From the NCBI GenBank assembly GCA_048201935.1, contig DBFBGR010000016.1, positions 1 to 57,381 on the forward strand: DNA of 57,381 bases, in the 5' to 3' direction. The notes beneath the pieces were generated by a model. It did no database searches. It saw only the letters and a program-made list of their open reading frames with translations, and was not told where the DNA came from. The stretch comes from MGBC124762 sp048201935. GTDB lineage: Bacteria; Bacillota; Clostridia; Oscillospirales; Oscillospiraceae. The position numbers and the translations under genes are program-made. Below, in pieces: positions 7,183-15,176 of this stretch; the first letter of the stretch is position 1; the number at the start of each line of letters is the position of its first letter.

Positions 7183-8334
7183 ATGTCGCAATACCACTAC
7201 AATTACAGCCAGGGCGGCCCAGGCCGCGATAACCGAAACGGCGGCAGCTTCATCGAGATGCTGCTGGATATGGTGCTGTCTGTCATCGTGGCCATCCCCT
7301 CTTTGATCGCCATGGCGGTGAGCAAGCTGTCCGCCGCCCTGGGTGAGAGCGGCTCCGACCAAACTGCCGCTAAGCCCGGCCCCAGCCAGACCGGCGGCGT
7401 GGGCGGCCCCAGCTCCAACCTCCACCAGGTCCGCCGCCCCAACTCTTCCGCCCCCCAGAGCGAGAAAAAGAAGCCCGCCAAGGCCGCCCGCAGCGTCAAG
7501 GCCACCGCGGGCCGGGCGTGGATGATCCTGGGCGGCATCCTGGCCGGTCTTTTTGGTTTCACCCTCCTTTACTATCTGCTGGACGGGGAGGACTTCGACG
7601 AGCTGTTCTCCCTCGTCATCTGCGCCGGAGCGGGCCTTCTGATGCTGTGGCGGGGCCTTCACAAGCGCAGAAAGGCCCGGCTCTACTTACGCTACCTGGG
7701 CCTCATCGGCCGCCGGGAGTCGGTGAGCCTGACCACTCTGGCCCAGGCCGCCGGGCGCAGCCACAAAAAGGTCTGCAAGGAGCTCCAGGATATGCTGGAC
7801 CAGGGTCTTCTGCCCCAGGGCTACCTGGACCTGGCCGCCGACCAGTTGGTGCTCTCCGCCCAGGGCATCGCCGACCGCCCCGCCCCAGAGCCCGCCCGGC
7901 CCAAGGCCGAGGACGAGGACGAAAACGACATCCTGCGGCAGATCAAAGAGGTCAACGACTCCATCCCCGACCCGGTGATGTCCGCCAAGATCGACCGTAT
8001 TGGCGAGATCACCGGAAAGATCCTAGACTATCAGCGTAAAAACCCCGGCAAGGCCGGGCAGCTCCGAAGCTTTCTCAACTACTACCTCCCCACCACCCTG
8101 AAGATCCTCCGGGCCTACGCCCAACTGGACAGGCAGGGCGTGGAGGGCGAGAACATCTCCGCCGCCAAGGCCCGCATCGAGGGCATGATGGACAAGGTCG
8201 TCGAGGGCTTTGAAAAGCAGCTCGACCGCCTCTTCCAGGACGAGGCCCTGGACATTACCAGCGACGTGGCCGTGCTGGAGCAGATGCTGGACAAGGACGG
8301 CCTGGGCGACCAGGGCTTCACCCTGGAGCTGTAA
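7183..8334 (+). CDS. XpaC-like membrane protein (5-bromo-4-chloroindolyl phosphate hydrolysis family)
   Basis: A 383-residue protein. N-terminal third: an amphipathic/hydrophobic stretch (about 24-48), then a low-complexity Gly/Ser/Pro/Lys linker (about 50-105). Two membrane helices follow (about 110-130 and 143-156), then a cytoplasmic winged-helix-like part (about 165-225: RRESVSLTTLAQAAGRSHKKVCKEL) and a helical C-terminal domain (about 250-383) with KILDYQRKNPGK and FLNYYLPTTLKIL, typical of XpaC. The family name comes from an indicator-dye phenotype; the true function is unknown. In many Firmicutes xpaC pairs with a TelA/YceH gene; none is adjacent here. A 145-base gap separates it from marR. 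Confidence 0.85.
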   Translation: MSQYHYNYSQGGPGRDNRNGGSFIEMLLDMVLSVIVAIPSLIAMAVSKLSAALGESGSDQTAAKPGPSQTGGVGGPSSNLHQVRRPNSSAPQSEKKKPAKAARSVKATAGRAWMILGGILAGLFGFTLLYYLLDGEDFDELFSLVICAGAGLLMLWRGLHKRRKARLYLRYLGLIGRRESVSLTTLAQAAGRSHKKVCKELQDMLDQGLLPQGYLDLAADQLVLSAQGIADRPAPEPARPKAEDEDENDILRQIKEVNDSIPDPVMSAKIDRIGEITGKILDYQRKNPGKAGQLRSFLNYYLPTTLKILRAYAQLDRQGVEGENISAAKARIEGMMDKVVEGFEKQLDRLFQDEALDITSDVAVLEQMLDKDGLGDQGFTLEL

Positions 8335-8425
8335 AGCCAAATATGCGGCTACACTTATATTGATCGTCAGGATATGCGAGATCGAAAATATGTCGGCAAC
8401 AAAAGCTCAAATTTTCGACAGCGTA

Positions 8426-8457
8426 CTATTGACACAAGAACAATAGCGTGCTATTAT
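8426..8457 (+). promoter_or_regulatory. marR promoter with overlapping palindromic operator
   Basis: TTGACA (8429-8434), 17 bases, TATTAT (8452-8457). A dyad CTATTG (8426-8431) / CAATAG (8441-8446) covers the -35 box, with further partial symmetry outside. This is the usual arrangement for MarR self-repression; the binding itself is inferred. Confidence 0.7.
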
Positions 8458-8479
8458 ATACTCCAGAGAGGTGAACTCC

Positions 8480-8905
8480 ATGAATCGACGGCTTGACTGC
8501 GGCACTCTATTCAAGCAGATCCATGACAGCCTAGAGAAGCGAGCCAATAGCGCTTTACGCTCTCAGGGATTAACGATGGCGCAAATGAGTGTGCTGGTCG
8601 AGTTGTGCTTAACCCCAGAGAAACAAATGTCTTTGAAGGAGATGGAGCGAAGGCTCCACGTGGCGCAATCGACCGCCGCCGGAATTGTGACCCGGCTAGA
8701 GCAAAAAGGCTTTGTGGAAGGGTATGGCGATGCCCAAGACCGCAGGATCAAACTACTTCGCATCACACCAGCCGGGGAAAGCTCTTGTCATCTTGCCGAT
8801 CAGAATATGGCAAAAAATGAAACACTATTGCTGTATGGGCTGACAGAGGCGGAACGATCCATTCTTCTTGACTTGTTGAAAAGGGTGGCAAAGAACTTGG
8901 AATAA
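8480..8905 (+). CDS. MarR family transcriptional regulator
   Basis: A 141-residue winged-helix repressor of the MarR family, dimeric regulators that release DNA when they bind phenolic or other small ligands. The wHTH spans about 35-100: helix TMAQMSVLVELCL, recognition helix MERRLHVAQSTAAGIVTRL, and the wing DAQDRRIKLLRITPAG. ATG at 8480-8482 was preferred over an in-frame GTG at 8471 because that GTG is part of the AGAGGTG ribosome binding site. Its promoter carries a palindrome suited to autoregulation, and a MATE exporter follows in the same direction, so it probably controls that pump. Codons are visibly less G+C-biased than in flanking genes, suggesting transfer together with the pump. 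Confidence 0.93.
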   Translation: MNRRLDCGTLFKQIHDSLEKRANSALRSQGLTMAQMSVLVELCLTPEKQMSLKEMERRLHVAQSTAAGIVTRLEQKGFVEGYGDAQDRRIKLLRITPAGESSCHLADQNMAKNETLLLYGLTEAERSILLDLLKRVAKNLE

Positions 8906-8934
8906 ATGTCCGTTCGGTAGCGGACATTTATTTT
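8901..8934 (+). terminator. Hairpin between marR and the MATE gene
   Basis: 12-bp stem AATAAATGTCCG / CGGACATTTATT overlapping the marR stop codon, followed by TTTA. It may be a partial terminator that lowers read-through into the pump gene. Confidence 0.7.
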
Positions 8935-8994
8935 AGGCAAATCAACAGCATGGTATTAACAGCAAACTGATGATTGTATGAAGGAGGATTTTTT

Positions 8995-10401
8995 ATGAAC
9001 AACTCGAAAGCGGTAGAACTCTTTGAGAAAGCCCCTGTTCCGAAGGCTGTGTTGAAAAACGCCCTGCCCGCTATGGCCGCAATGCTGATGGTACTGATCT
9101 ACAATCTGGCGGACACGTTCTTTATCGGCCAGACCCACAATGACATTTTGGTGGCGGCGGTATCGCTGGCAACTCCCGTTTTCCTGATTTTCATGGCTGC
9201 CGGTACGGTTTTCGGCATGGGCGGTACTTCGGTGATCTCCCGCGCCTTGGGTGAGGGCCGGACAGAGTACGCAAAGAAAGCCTGCTCGTTCTGTATGTGG
9301 GGCTGTGTTGTTGTAGGGATCGCAATGTCCGCGCTGTTTCTGATCTTCATGGACGGTATTCTTGCCCTGGTCGGGGCCAGCGCCGACACCTGGGGACCCG
9401 CTAAGGCCTATCTCACCATCGTCACTTTTGGCGGGCCTTTCGTTTTGATCTCCAACTGCTATTCCAATGTGATCCGCGCCGAGGGGAACTCCACCCAGGC
9501 TATGGCGGGACAGCTTCTGGGCAATCTGGTGAACGTGGTCCTTGACCCCATTATGATCTTGGGCTTTCACTGGGGGATCGCTGGCGCGGCGATCGCTACG
9601 GTGATCGGTAATGTCCTTGGCGCTGGGTATTACATCCTCTACTTCATGCGCGGTAGATCCACATTGAGCATCCGTTTGCAGGACTTCTCCATGAAAGATA
9701 AGATCTGCAGTGGCGTTTTGGCGATCGGTATCCCGGCCTCTCTCGGTTCTCTGCTGATGAGCATGTCGCAGATCATCGTCAACGCACAGATGGCAAACTA
9801 TGACGACATGGCCGTGGCCGGTATCGGGGTAGCTATGAAAGTAACGATGATGACCGGAATGGTCTGCATTGGCTTTGGCCAGGGAATCCAACCCTTGCTG
9901 GGGTACTGTGTCGGCGCAAAATTGTGGGAGCGGTTCAAGAAAATAATGCGGTGTTCCTGCATCTTTTCTCTGGGACTTAGCGCCGTTATGACTGCCCTGT
10001 GCTATCTGCTCCGCGATCAGATCGTAGGCGCATTTTTGACCGAACCCGCCGCCTTTGACTATGCGGTGAGATTTACCAACATTCTGTTGACAACAAGCAT
10101 CTTGTTTGGCCTGTTCTATGTGCTGTGTAATTCCTTGCAGGCGATGGGAGCGGCTACTCCGGCCCTGATTGTCAATTTGAGCCGTCAGGGAATGATCTAT
10201 ATTCCCGCTCTATTCATCCTGCAGGCATGGCTGGGCGCGGCCGGCCTTGTGTGGGCGCAGCCGGTGGCGGATATACTATCCACAGCCCTTGTCATCGCGT
10301 TGTATGTGAAGGTCCTGCATAAAATGGAGCGGGACCAAAACTTCACGCAGCCCGCCCCGCAGGACAGCGGCGGTCCCCTGCAATGTGTCCAGCGCACCTG
10401 A
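8995..10401 (+). CDS. MATE family multidrug efflux transporter
   Basis: A 468-residue, 12-helix MATE exporter. Seen: LPAMAAMLMVLIYNLADTF (about 25-43), GMGGTSVISRALGEGR (about 75-90), RAEGNSTQAM, and the C-lobe opening GIGVAMKVTMMTGMVCIGFGQG, a pattern close to the MepA/NorM-type subgroup. Start ATG at 8995 is eight bases after AAGGAGG; an in-frame ATG 21 bases upstream lacks a ribosome binding site. It lies 89 bases after marR and probably forms a drug-response pair with it. Lower G+C and different codon choice from both neighbouring regions. A strong hairpin follows. Distinct from the MATE protein at 2344-3720; the two do not look like recent duplicates. Confidence 0.94.
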   Translation: MNNSKAVELFEKAPVPKAVLKNALPAMAAMLMVLIYNLADTFFIGQTHNDILVAAVSLATPVFLIFMAAGTVFGMGGTSVISRALGEGRTEYAKKACSFCMWGCVVVGIAMSALFLIFMDGILALVGASADTWGPAKAYLTIVTFGGPFVLISNCYSNVIRAEGNSTQAMAGQLLGNLVNVVLDPIMILGFHWGIAGAAIATVIGNVLGAGYYILYFMRGRSTLSIRLQDFSMKDKICSGVLAIGIPASLGSLLMSMSQIIVNAQMANYDDMAVAGIGVAMKVTMMTGMVCIGFGQGIQPLLGYCVGAKLWERFKKIMRCSCIFSLGLSAVMTALCYLLRDQIVGAFLTEPAAFDYAVRFTNILLTTSILFGLFYVLCNSLQAMGAATPALIVNLSRQGMIYIPALFILQAWLGAAGLVWAQPVADILSTALVIALYVKVLHKMERDQNFTQPAPQDSGGPLQCVQRT

Positions 10402-10407
10402 CAAAAG

Positions 10408-10440
10408 CGGGCCCGCTCCTGGTTGGAGCGGGCCCGTTCT
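10408..10440. terminator. Strong intrinsic terminator between convergent genes
   Basis: 12-bp stem CGGGCCCGCTCC / GGAGCGGGCCCG (10408-10419 with 10425-10436), loop TGGTT, then TTCTCT. Confidence 0.88.
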
Positions 10441-10457
10441 CTATCCCTATGTAAGTC

Positions 10458-11675
10458 TCACTTGCCGTCCATGTAGCGCATCATGGCGATGGCGGCCTGC
10501 TTGGCGCCCTCCACGGCGTGGACCACCGTCTTGGGCCCGGTGACCACGTCCCCGGCGGCGAAGACCCCTTCCCGGGTGGTCATGTGGTTCTCGTCCACCA
10601 CCAAAAGGCCCCGGTCGTTGCCCTCCAGATGATAGGTGGACTGGATGAGCTTATCCTTGGGCATCTGGCTGACGGCAATGACCACCGAGGTGGCGGGCAT
10701 GAGGGTCTCGTCGTCCTCAAAGCCGGTGACGTTGCCGTCGTCGTCAAAGAGGACGGTGCGGAACCAAGGGCCCTCCTCGGTGATCTTGGTGATGGACTTG
10801 CCGAAGACGAACTCCGCGCCGTCCAGCCGGGCGTAGGACATCTCGTGCTCGCTGGCGGTGGGGTGCATGGAGTTGGACACCAGCGTCACCGTCTGGGCCC
10901 CGCCCCGAAAGGCCGTCCGGGCCACGTCCATGGCCACGTTGCCCATGCCGATGACCACCACGTGCTCACCCAGGTCATGATGGGAGGGATTTTCCAGATA
11001 GGAGATGCCGAAGTGGACATGGGCCAGGCTCTCGCCCTCGATGCCCAGGGTCCGGGGCCGCCAGGTGCCCGTGCCCACAAAAATGGAGGAATAGCCGTCC
11101 CGGAACAGGTCCTCGATCTTCAAAGCGCCGCCGATGGTGGTGTTGGGCCGCACTTTGATGCCAAGACCCAGGAGCAGCTTCTTATAACGCACGAAGACCG
11201 GGTGCCCCAGCCGGAACTCGGGGATGCCGTACTGGGTCATGCCGCCGATCATGTCCTTGCGCTCGAAGATGGTCACGTCGTAGCCGTTGCGGGCCAGGAC
11301 GATGGCCGCCGTCATGCCCGCGGGGCCGCAGCCGATGACGGCCACGCTCTTGCCGTTGGGGGGCTTGCGGTCGTAGCCCATGCGGGCTAAGTAGGCGTCG
11401 GAGACGAACTTCTCGATCTCGTAGAACTGCACCGGCGTGCCCTTCTTGCCCAGCACGCAGTTGCCGTAGCACTGGGAGCCGTGGTCGCAGACGGTGGCGC
11501 AGATGAAGCTCAGGGGGTTGTTGGCAAAGAGCATCTCCCCCGCGTCCATGATCTTCCGCTCCTTGAAGAGCTGGATGACCTGGGGGATGGGGGTGGAGAT
11601 GGGACAGCCCTTGCGGCACAGGGGATTTTTGCAGTTGAGACAGCGTTCGGCCTCGTTTTCGATGTGCAGACTCAT
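10458..11675 (-). CDS. GltD-like NAD(P)-dependent FAD/Fe-S oxidoreductase
   Basis: A 405-residue flavoprotein of the glutamate synthase small-subunit/NfnB-like family. The N-terminal domain has two cysteine groups (12, 15, 20, 24 and 59, 63, 69, 73) suited to two [4Fe-4S] clusters. An FAD-binding Rossmann motif GCGPAG follows (115-120), a second dinucleotide-binding motif GMGNVAMDV lies in the middle, and the closing GDVVTGPKTVVHA is the FAD ribityl-binding signature. These proteins pass electrons between NAD(P)H and a partner subunit. No GltB, NfnA or other partner is adjacent, so the physiological acceptor is unknown. Start ATG has GGAGG upstream; promoter at 11735-11763. Confidence 0.9.
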   Translation of the reverse strand: MSLHIENEAERCLNCKNPLCRKGCPISTPIPQVIQLFKERKIMDAGEMLFANNPLSFICATVCDHGSQCYGNCVLGKKGTPVQFYEIEKFVSDAYLARMGYDRKPPNGKSVAVIGCGPAGMTAAIVLARNGYDVTIFERKDMIGGMTQYGIPEFRLGHPVFVRYKKLLLGLGIKVRPNTTIGGALKIEDLFRDGYSSIFVGTGTWRPRTLGIEGESLAHVHFGISYLENPSHHDLGEHVVVIGMGNVAMDVARTAFRGGAQTVTLVSNSMHPTASEHEMSYARLDGAEFVFGKSITKITEEGPWFRTVLFDDDGNVTGFEDDETLMPATSVVIAVSQMPKDKLIQSTYHLEGNDRGLLVVDENHMTTREGVFAAGDVVTGPKTVVHAVEGAKQAAIAMMRYMDGK

Positions 11676-11734
11676 GGTGATCGGCCTCCTTTATGGGGTG
11701 AAAGATGGCAAACGCCCTGAGAATTGATACTCTG

Positions 11735-11763
11735 ATTATAGCACGTCCCGCCCCGTTGTGGAA
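11735..11763 (-). promoter_or_regulatory. Promoter of the GltD-like gene
   Basis: Minus strand: TGCTATAAT extended -10 (core 11735-11740), 17 bases from a weak -35 TTCCAC (11758-11763). Confidence 0.6.
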
Positions 11764-11804
11764 GTACCTGGCGGCAATTTCTCCGCAAATTTTTCCCTGG
11801 GTGG

Positions 11805-11833
11805 TTGACGAACTCGGTCGGAGGATGTAGAAT
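11805..11833 (+). promoter_or_regulatory. Promoter of the zinc-ribbon/Ig-like protein
   Basis: TTGACG (11805-11810), 17 bases, TAGAAT (11828-11833). The leader is about 58 bases and contains an extra SD-ATG (ATG at 11848) in a different frame that runs into the gene; I treat it as chance. Confidence 0.6.
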
Positions 11834-11897
11834 AGGAAAGGAGAATTATGTCACCCTATGGGGGGACTTCCAAACTACCCTTCAGGAGGCGGTCATT

Positions 11898-13019
11898 ATG
11901 GCGACAGCCAGAACAGAGCTCATCCACTGCGACAACTGCGGCGAGGATTACGCCGCCACCTACCGCCGCTGTCCCTTCTGCGACGCCAAGCCCGGTCAGC
12001 GCTTCGACGACTACGACGAGCCCGACTACGAAGAGCCCTACGAGGACGACGAGCCCACCGCGCCCATCCGGGGCGGGCGGCGGCTGGCCGGTGGCGCGCC
12101 CCGGCGGCCGAGCAATGGCCGAGGGCCCCGCTTCTGGCTTCGGGTGGCCCTCTACGCCCTGTCCGCCGTCGTCATCCTGGCCGCCATCTGGATCCTGTGC
12201 ACCTACATCTTCCCCAAGCTCTTCCCGCCTAAGGATGTCCAACCCGCTCCCTCCCCCTCGGCGGTGGTCACCTCCGCCCCCTCGCCCTCGCCCTCGGCGG
12301 CCCCGGCCTCCGATGACCCCAACGGTCTGGAGCCCCTGCCCGTGGTAGACGATGATCCCCTGGGCCTGGATAACCCCAATTTGCCGCCTGTGGAACCCGA
12401 CCCCATCTCCAGCCGCGCGCCGGTGTCCCCCGCGCCCTCCCCTACCCCCGGCGTGGCAGTGACGGCCACACCTGCTCCCACCGCCAGCCTGAAGTTGAGC
12501 AGTCTGGACTTCACCCTCTCCCCCAAGTACCCCACCTACCAGATGGAGATCGAGGGCGTGGGCCGGGCCCAGGCCACCTATGACATGGCCAACCCCAACG
12601 TGGCCACCGTGTCTTCCAGCGGCCTCATCACCGCCGTGGCCAACGGCAACACCAAGCTCACCGTCACCGACAAAAACGGCAACAGCGCCACCGCCATCGT
12701 TCGAGTCAGCGGCATGGACGCCGCCGCCTCTCAGGCCCCCGCCAGCGCCAGCCCCAGCTCCAGCCCCTCCAGCGCACCCAGTTCCGGCGAGGCCAAGCTC
12801 AACCACACCGACTTCACCATCAACGCCGCCTACCCCGACCCCGTGCGGCTAAAGGTCTCCGGCGGCCAGGCCGCGGGCTGGAGCTCCAGTGACGGCGGCG
12901 TGGCCACCGTGTCGGACAACGGCACCGTCACCGGCGTGGGCAACGGCACCGCCAAGATCACCTGCACCCTGGATTCCGGCGAAAAGCTCACCTGCACCGT
13001 CCGGGTCTCGGGCAAATAA
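11898..13019 (+). CDS. Zinc-ribbon, single-pass membrane protein with two bacterial Ig-like (Big_2) domains
   Basis: A 373-residue protein of unknown function. Order: N-terminal zinc ribbon with CDNC (about 11-14) and CPFC (about 26-29); an acidic Asp/Glu/Tyr stretch (about 36-60); a membrane helix (about 83-105); a Pro/Ser/Ala-rich spacer (about 115-195); a first Big_2 domain (about 200-275, ending in SSGLITAVANGNTKLTVTD); a second Ser/Pro spacer; and a second Big_2 domain (about 300-373, VSDNGTVTGVGNGTAKITC). The topology implies a cytoplasmic zinc ribbon and outer Ig domains. ATG at 11898 has CAGGAGG upstream. Monocistronic between its own promoter and terminator. A similar ribbon-helix-outer-domain plan recurs in the gene at 29442-31202. 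Confidence 0.85.
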   Translation: MATARTELIHCDNCGEDYAATYRRCPFCDAKPGQRFDDYDEPDYEEPYEDDEPTAPIRGGRRLAGGAPRRPSNGRGPRFWLRVALYALSAVVILAAIWILCTYIFPKLFPPKDVQPAPSPSAVVTSAPSPSPSAAPASDDPNGLEPLPVVDDDPLGLDNPNLPPVEPDPISSRAPVSPAPSPTPGVAVTATPAPTASLKLSSLDFTLSPKYPTYQMEIEGVGRAQATYDMANPNVATVSSSGLITAVANGNTKLTVTDKNGNSATAIVRVSGMDAAASQAPASASPSSSPSSAPSSGEAKLNHTDFTINAAYPDPVRLKVSGGQAAGWSSSDGGVATVSDNGTVTGVGNGTAKITCTLDSGEKLTCTVRVSGK

Positions 13020-13031
13020 TCCGCTCCCCCA

Positions 13032-13069
13032 TTTCCCCTGCCCGCCAACGCCGGCAGGGGAAATTTTTT
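13032..13069 (+). terminator. Intrinsic terminator
   Basis: TTTCCCCTGCC / GGCAGGGGAAA stem followed by TTTTTTCG, 12 bases after the stop. Confidence 0.9.
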
Positions 13070-13080
13070 CGCTTTGGGGG

Positions 13081-13109
13081 TTGCTTTTTTCATAAAGATA
13101 TGGTAGACT
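13081..13109 (+). promoter_or_regulatory. Promoter of the DUF1385-prmC-recA run
   Basis: TTGCTT (13081-13086), 17 bases, TAGACT (13104-13109), 45 bases before the ATG. Confidence 0.55.
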
Positions 13110-13154
13110 GGTGTAAATCAAACATTCGTTCGTCTTCAAAAGGAGCTTTTTCCC

Positions 13155-14183
13155 ATGTCCAAGTGCAAAGAGAACTGCCCAAAATTCAAGACCATGTGCG
13201 GCGGTCAGGCCCTCATCGAGGGCATTATGATGCGCGGCCCCGAGAAGGAAGCCATCGTGGTCCGCAAGCCGGACGGCGAGCTGGAGGTCAAGGTGGAGCC
13301 GCTGAAACTGGTGAAGACCCGCCACCCCTGGATGGGCTGGCCCCTGATCCGCGGGCCCATCAACTTTGTGGACTCCATGGTCCACGGCGTCAAGGCGCTG
13401 ATGTACTCGGCGGAGTTTTACCCTGAGGACGAGGAAGAGGAGAGCGAGAAGGCCAAGGCCCGCCGGGAAAAGCGGGAGCAAAAGCGCCGGGAAAAGACCC
13501 TCAAAAAGGGCAAGCCCCTCCCCGAGGAAAAGGAGAAAGACGGCGCGCTCAGCGACAAGGCCATGGCGGCGGTGGTCACGGTGTCGGTGATCCTGGGCCT
13601 GGGCTTTTCCATCCTGCTCTTTTTCATCCTGCCCACGCTGATCACCGGCTTTTTGACCCGCTGGGTCCACAGCCGCCTGGCTCTCAGCCTCATCGAGGGC
13701 GTGGTGCGGATGGTCATTTTCTTCTGCTATATCATCCTCACCTCCAAGCTCAAGGATATGCAGCGGGTCTACCGCTACCACGGTGCGGAGCACCAGACCA
13801 TTTTCTGCTACGAGCAGGGCCTGCCCCTGACGGTGGAAAACGTGCGTAAGATGCCCCGGCACCACCCCCGCTGCGGCACCAGCTTTTTGTTTGTCATCAT
13901 GGCCGTGGCCATCCTCATCCACGCGGTGCTTGGGGTGGGCTGGGACAACACCTGGCTGCGCCTGGCCGTGCGGCTTTTGAGCCTGCCCATCATCGTGTCC
14001 ATCACCTACGAGCTCAACCGTTTTGTGGGCCGTCACGACAACGCCTTTACCCGGGTCCTCACCGCCCCGGGCCTGTGGCTCCAGATCTGGACCACCTCCG
14101 AGCCCGACGACTCCATGATCGAGGTGGGCATCCGGGCCCTCAGCGAGGTCTTACCCGAGGAGAAGGGAGCTGACGCCTGGTAA
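13155..14183 (+). CDS. DUF1385 domain membrane protein
   Basis: A 342-residue polytopic protein of the DUF1385 family, which is widespread in Firmicutes and often sits before prmC. Early conserved block: GGQALIEGIMMRGP (about 16-29). A Lys/Glu-rich charged insert follows at about 92-135. Hydrophobic helices lie at about 138-160, 175-200 and 235-275. Between them is the family hallmark YRYHGAEHQTI (about 202-212) and PRHHPRCGTSF (about 232-242), whose His, Glu and Cys residues could bind metal. Function is not known. Start has AAAAGGAG upstream. The TAA stop overlaps the prmC ATG (TAATG), so the two are coupled. Confidence 0.9.
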   Translation: MSKCKENCPKFKTMCGGQALIEGIMMRGPEKEAIVVRKPDGELEVKVEPLKLVKTRHPWMGWPLIRGPINFVDSMVHGVKALMYSAEFYPEDEEEESEKAKARREKREQKRREKTLKKGKPLPEEKEKDGALSDKAMAAVVTVSVILGLGFSILLFFILPTLITGFLTRWVHSRLALSLIEGVVRMVIFFCYIILTSKLKDMQRVYRYHGAEHQTIFCYEQGLPLTVENVRKMPRHHPRCGTSFLFVIMAVAILIHAVLGVGWDNTWLRLAVRLLSLPIIVSITYELNRFVGRHDNAFTRVLTAPGLWLQIWTTSEPDDSMIEVGIRALSEVLPEEKGADAW

Positions 14184-15046
14184 TGGCCGCCACCTACAAC
14201 AACCTGTACCTGGACGCCCGCCGGACCCTGAAGGCCGCCGGCAGCGGCAACGCCCAACTGGAGGCCCTGGAGCTTCTGTGCTTCGCCTCGGATAAGACCC
14301 GGGACCAGCTCTACCGGGACATGTCCCTCTACGCCGCGGCGGCGGTGGAGGAGCGGTTCCAGGCCCTCATGGACCGCCGCCTCCAGGGCGAGCCGGTGGC
14401 CTACCTCATCGGCGAGTGGGAGTTCTACGGCCTTCCGCTGGATGTCTCCCCCGAGGTCCTCATCCCCCGGGAGGACACCGAGGTCCTGGTCCGTCAGGCT
14501 CTGGCGCGGATGGAGAGCATGTCCGGTCCGCCGCGGGTGCTGGATCTTTGCGCCGGCAGCGGCTGCGTGGGCCTGGCCCTGGCCAAGCACCGCCCCGACG
14601 CCCAGGTGCTGCTGGCCGACGTTTCCGACGGCGCGTTGCGCATCTCCCGGCAAAATATCCGCCGAAACGGCCTGGAGAGCCGGGTGTCCACCTGCCACGC
14701 CGACGCGATGGAAAAGCCCCCCAAGGCCCTGTGGGACTTCGATATCATCGTCTCCAACCCGCCCTACATCCCCACTGCCGACCTGGACACGCTGGACGAT
14801 TCGGTGCGGCTCTACGAGCCCCATCTGGCCCTGGACGGCGGCCCGGACGGCCTGGACTTCTACCGCTCCATCACCGAAAAGTGGGCAAGCTCTCTTCGGT
14901 TGGGCGGCTGGCTTTTGTGCGAGGTTGGCGTCGGCCAGGTGGGCGAGGTGGAGAAGCTCTTTGCCCAGCATGGTCTGGCCGACATCCACTCCTACGCCGA
15001 CACCGCCGGTATCTGGCGGGTCGTCGAAGGGAAAGTAGAAAGCTAA
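14183..15046 (+). CDS. prmC: Peptide chain release factor N5-glutamine methyltransferase PrmC
   Basis: A 287-residue SAM-dependent methyltransferase that methylates the Gln of the GGQ motif in release factors RF1/RF2, tuning termination. Helical N-terminal RF-binding domain (about 1-95), then the class I methyltransferase fold with DLCAGSGC (121-128) and the amide-recognition motif NPPYIP (192-197). The ATG overlaps the stop of the DUF1385 gene. prfA, often a neighbour, is not here. The following 130-base gap before recA contains several hairpins but no T-tract terminator, so read-through into recA is possible. Confidence 0.95.
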   Translation: MAATYNNLYLDARRTLKAAGSGNAQLEALELLCFASDKTRDQLYRDMSLYAAAAVEERFQALMDRRLQGEPVAYLIGEWEFYGLPLDVSPEVLIPREDTEVLVRQALARMESMSGPPRVLDLCAGSGCVGLALAKHRPDAQVLLADVSDGALRISRQNIRRNGLESRVSTCHADAMEKPPKALWDFDIIVSNPPYIPTADLDTLDDSVRLYEPHLALDGGPDGLDFYRSITEKWASSLRLGGWLLCEVGVGQVGEVEKLFAQHGLADIHSYADTAGIWRVVEGKVES

Positions 15047-15160
15047 AGCGCTCCTCCGGAGGGCATCCGCGAGAGCGGGGACGCCGCTTGTCGGCGAAAT
15101 TCGGAGCGTAGCGGAGAATTTGCGCAGGGGCGGCTTTGCCGACCCCGAGCATTATTAAGA
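15047..15160. other. Structured intergenic segment between prmC and recA (possible REP-like element)
   Basis: Contains several short dyads: CCTCCGGAGG, GCCG-CTTGT-CGGC, GCGAAATTC facing GAATTTGCGC across 13 bases, and GGGGCGGC-TTT-GCCGACCCC. No gene, clear promoter or LexA-type GAAC-N4-GTTC box is visible before recA. Its nature is unknown. Confidence 0.4.
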
Positions 15161-15176
15161 AAAGAGGGAGATCAAC

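Noticed and set aside
8901..8934. Treating the marR-MATE hairpin as proof of separate transcripts
   Set aside because: Only TTTA follows the stem and no good promoter was found before the MATE gene, so partial read-through from marR is more likely.
11848..11897. Possible leader peptide before the zinc-ribbon/Ig gene (GGAG then ATG at 11848)
   Set aside because: The frame runs far into the gene without a stop and gives a low-complexity product; the gene has its own stronger ribosome binding site at 11884.
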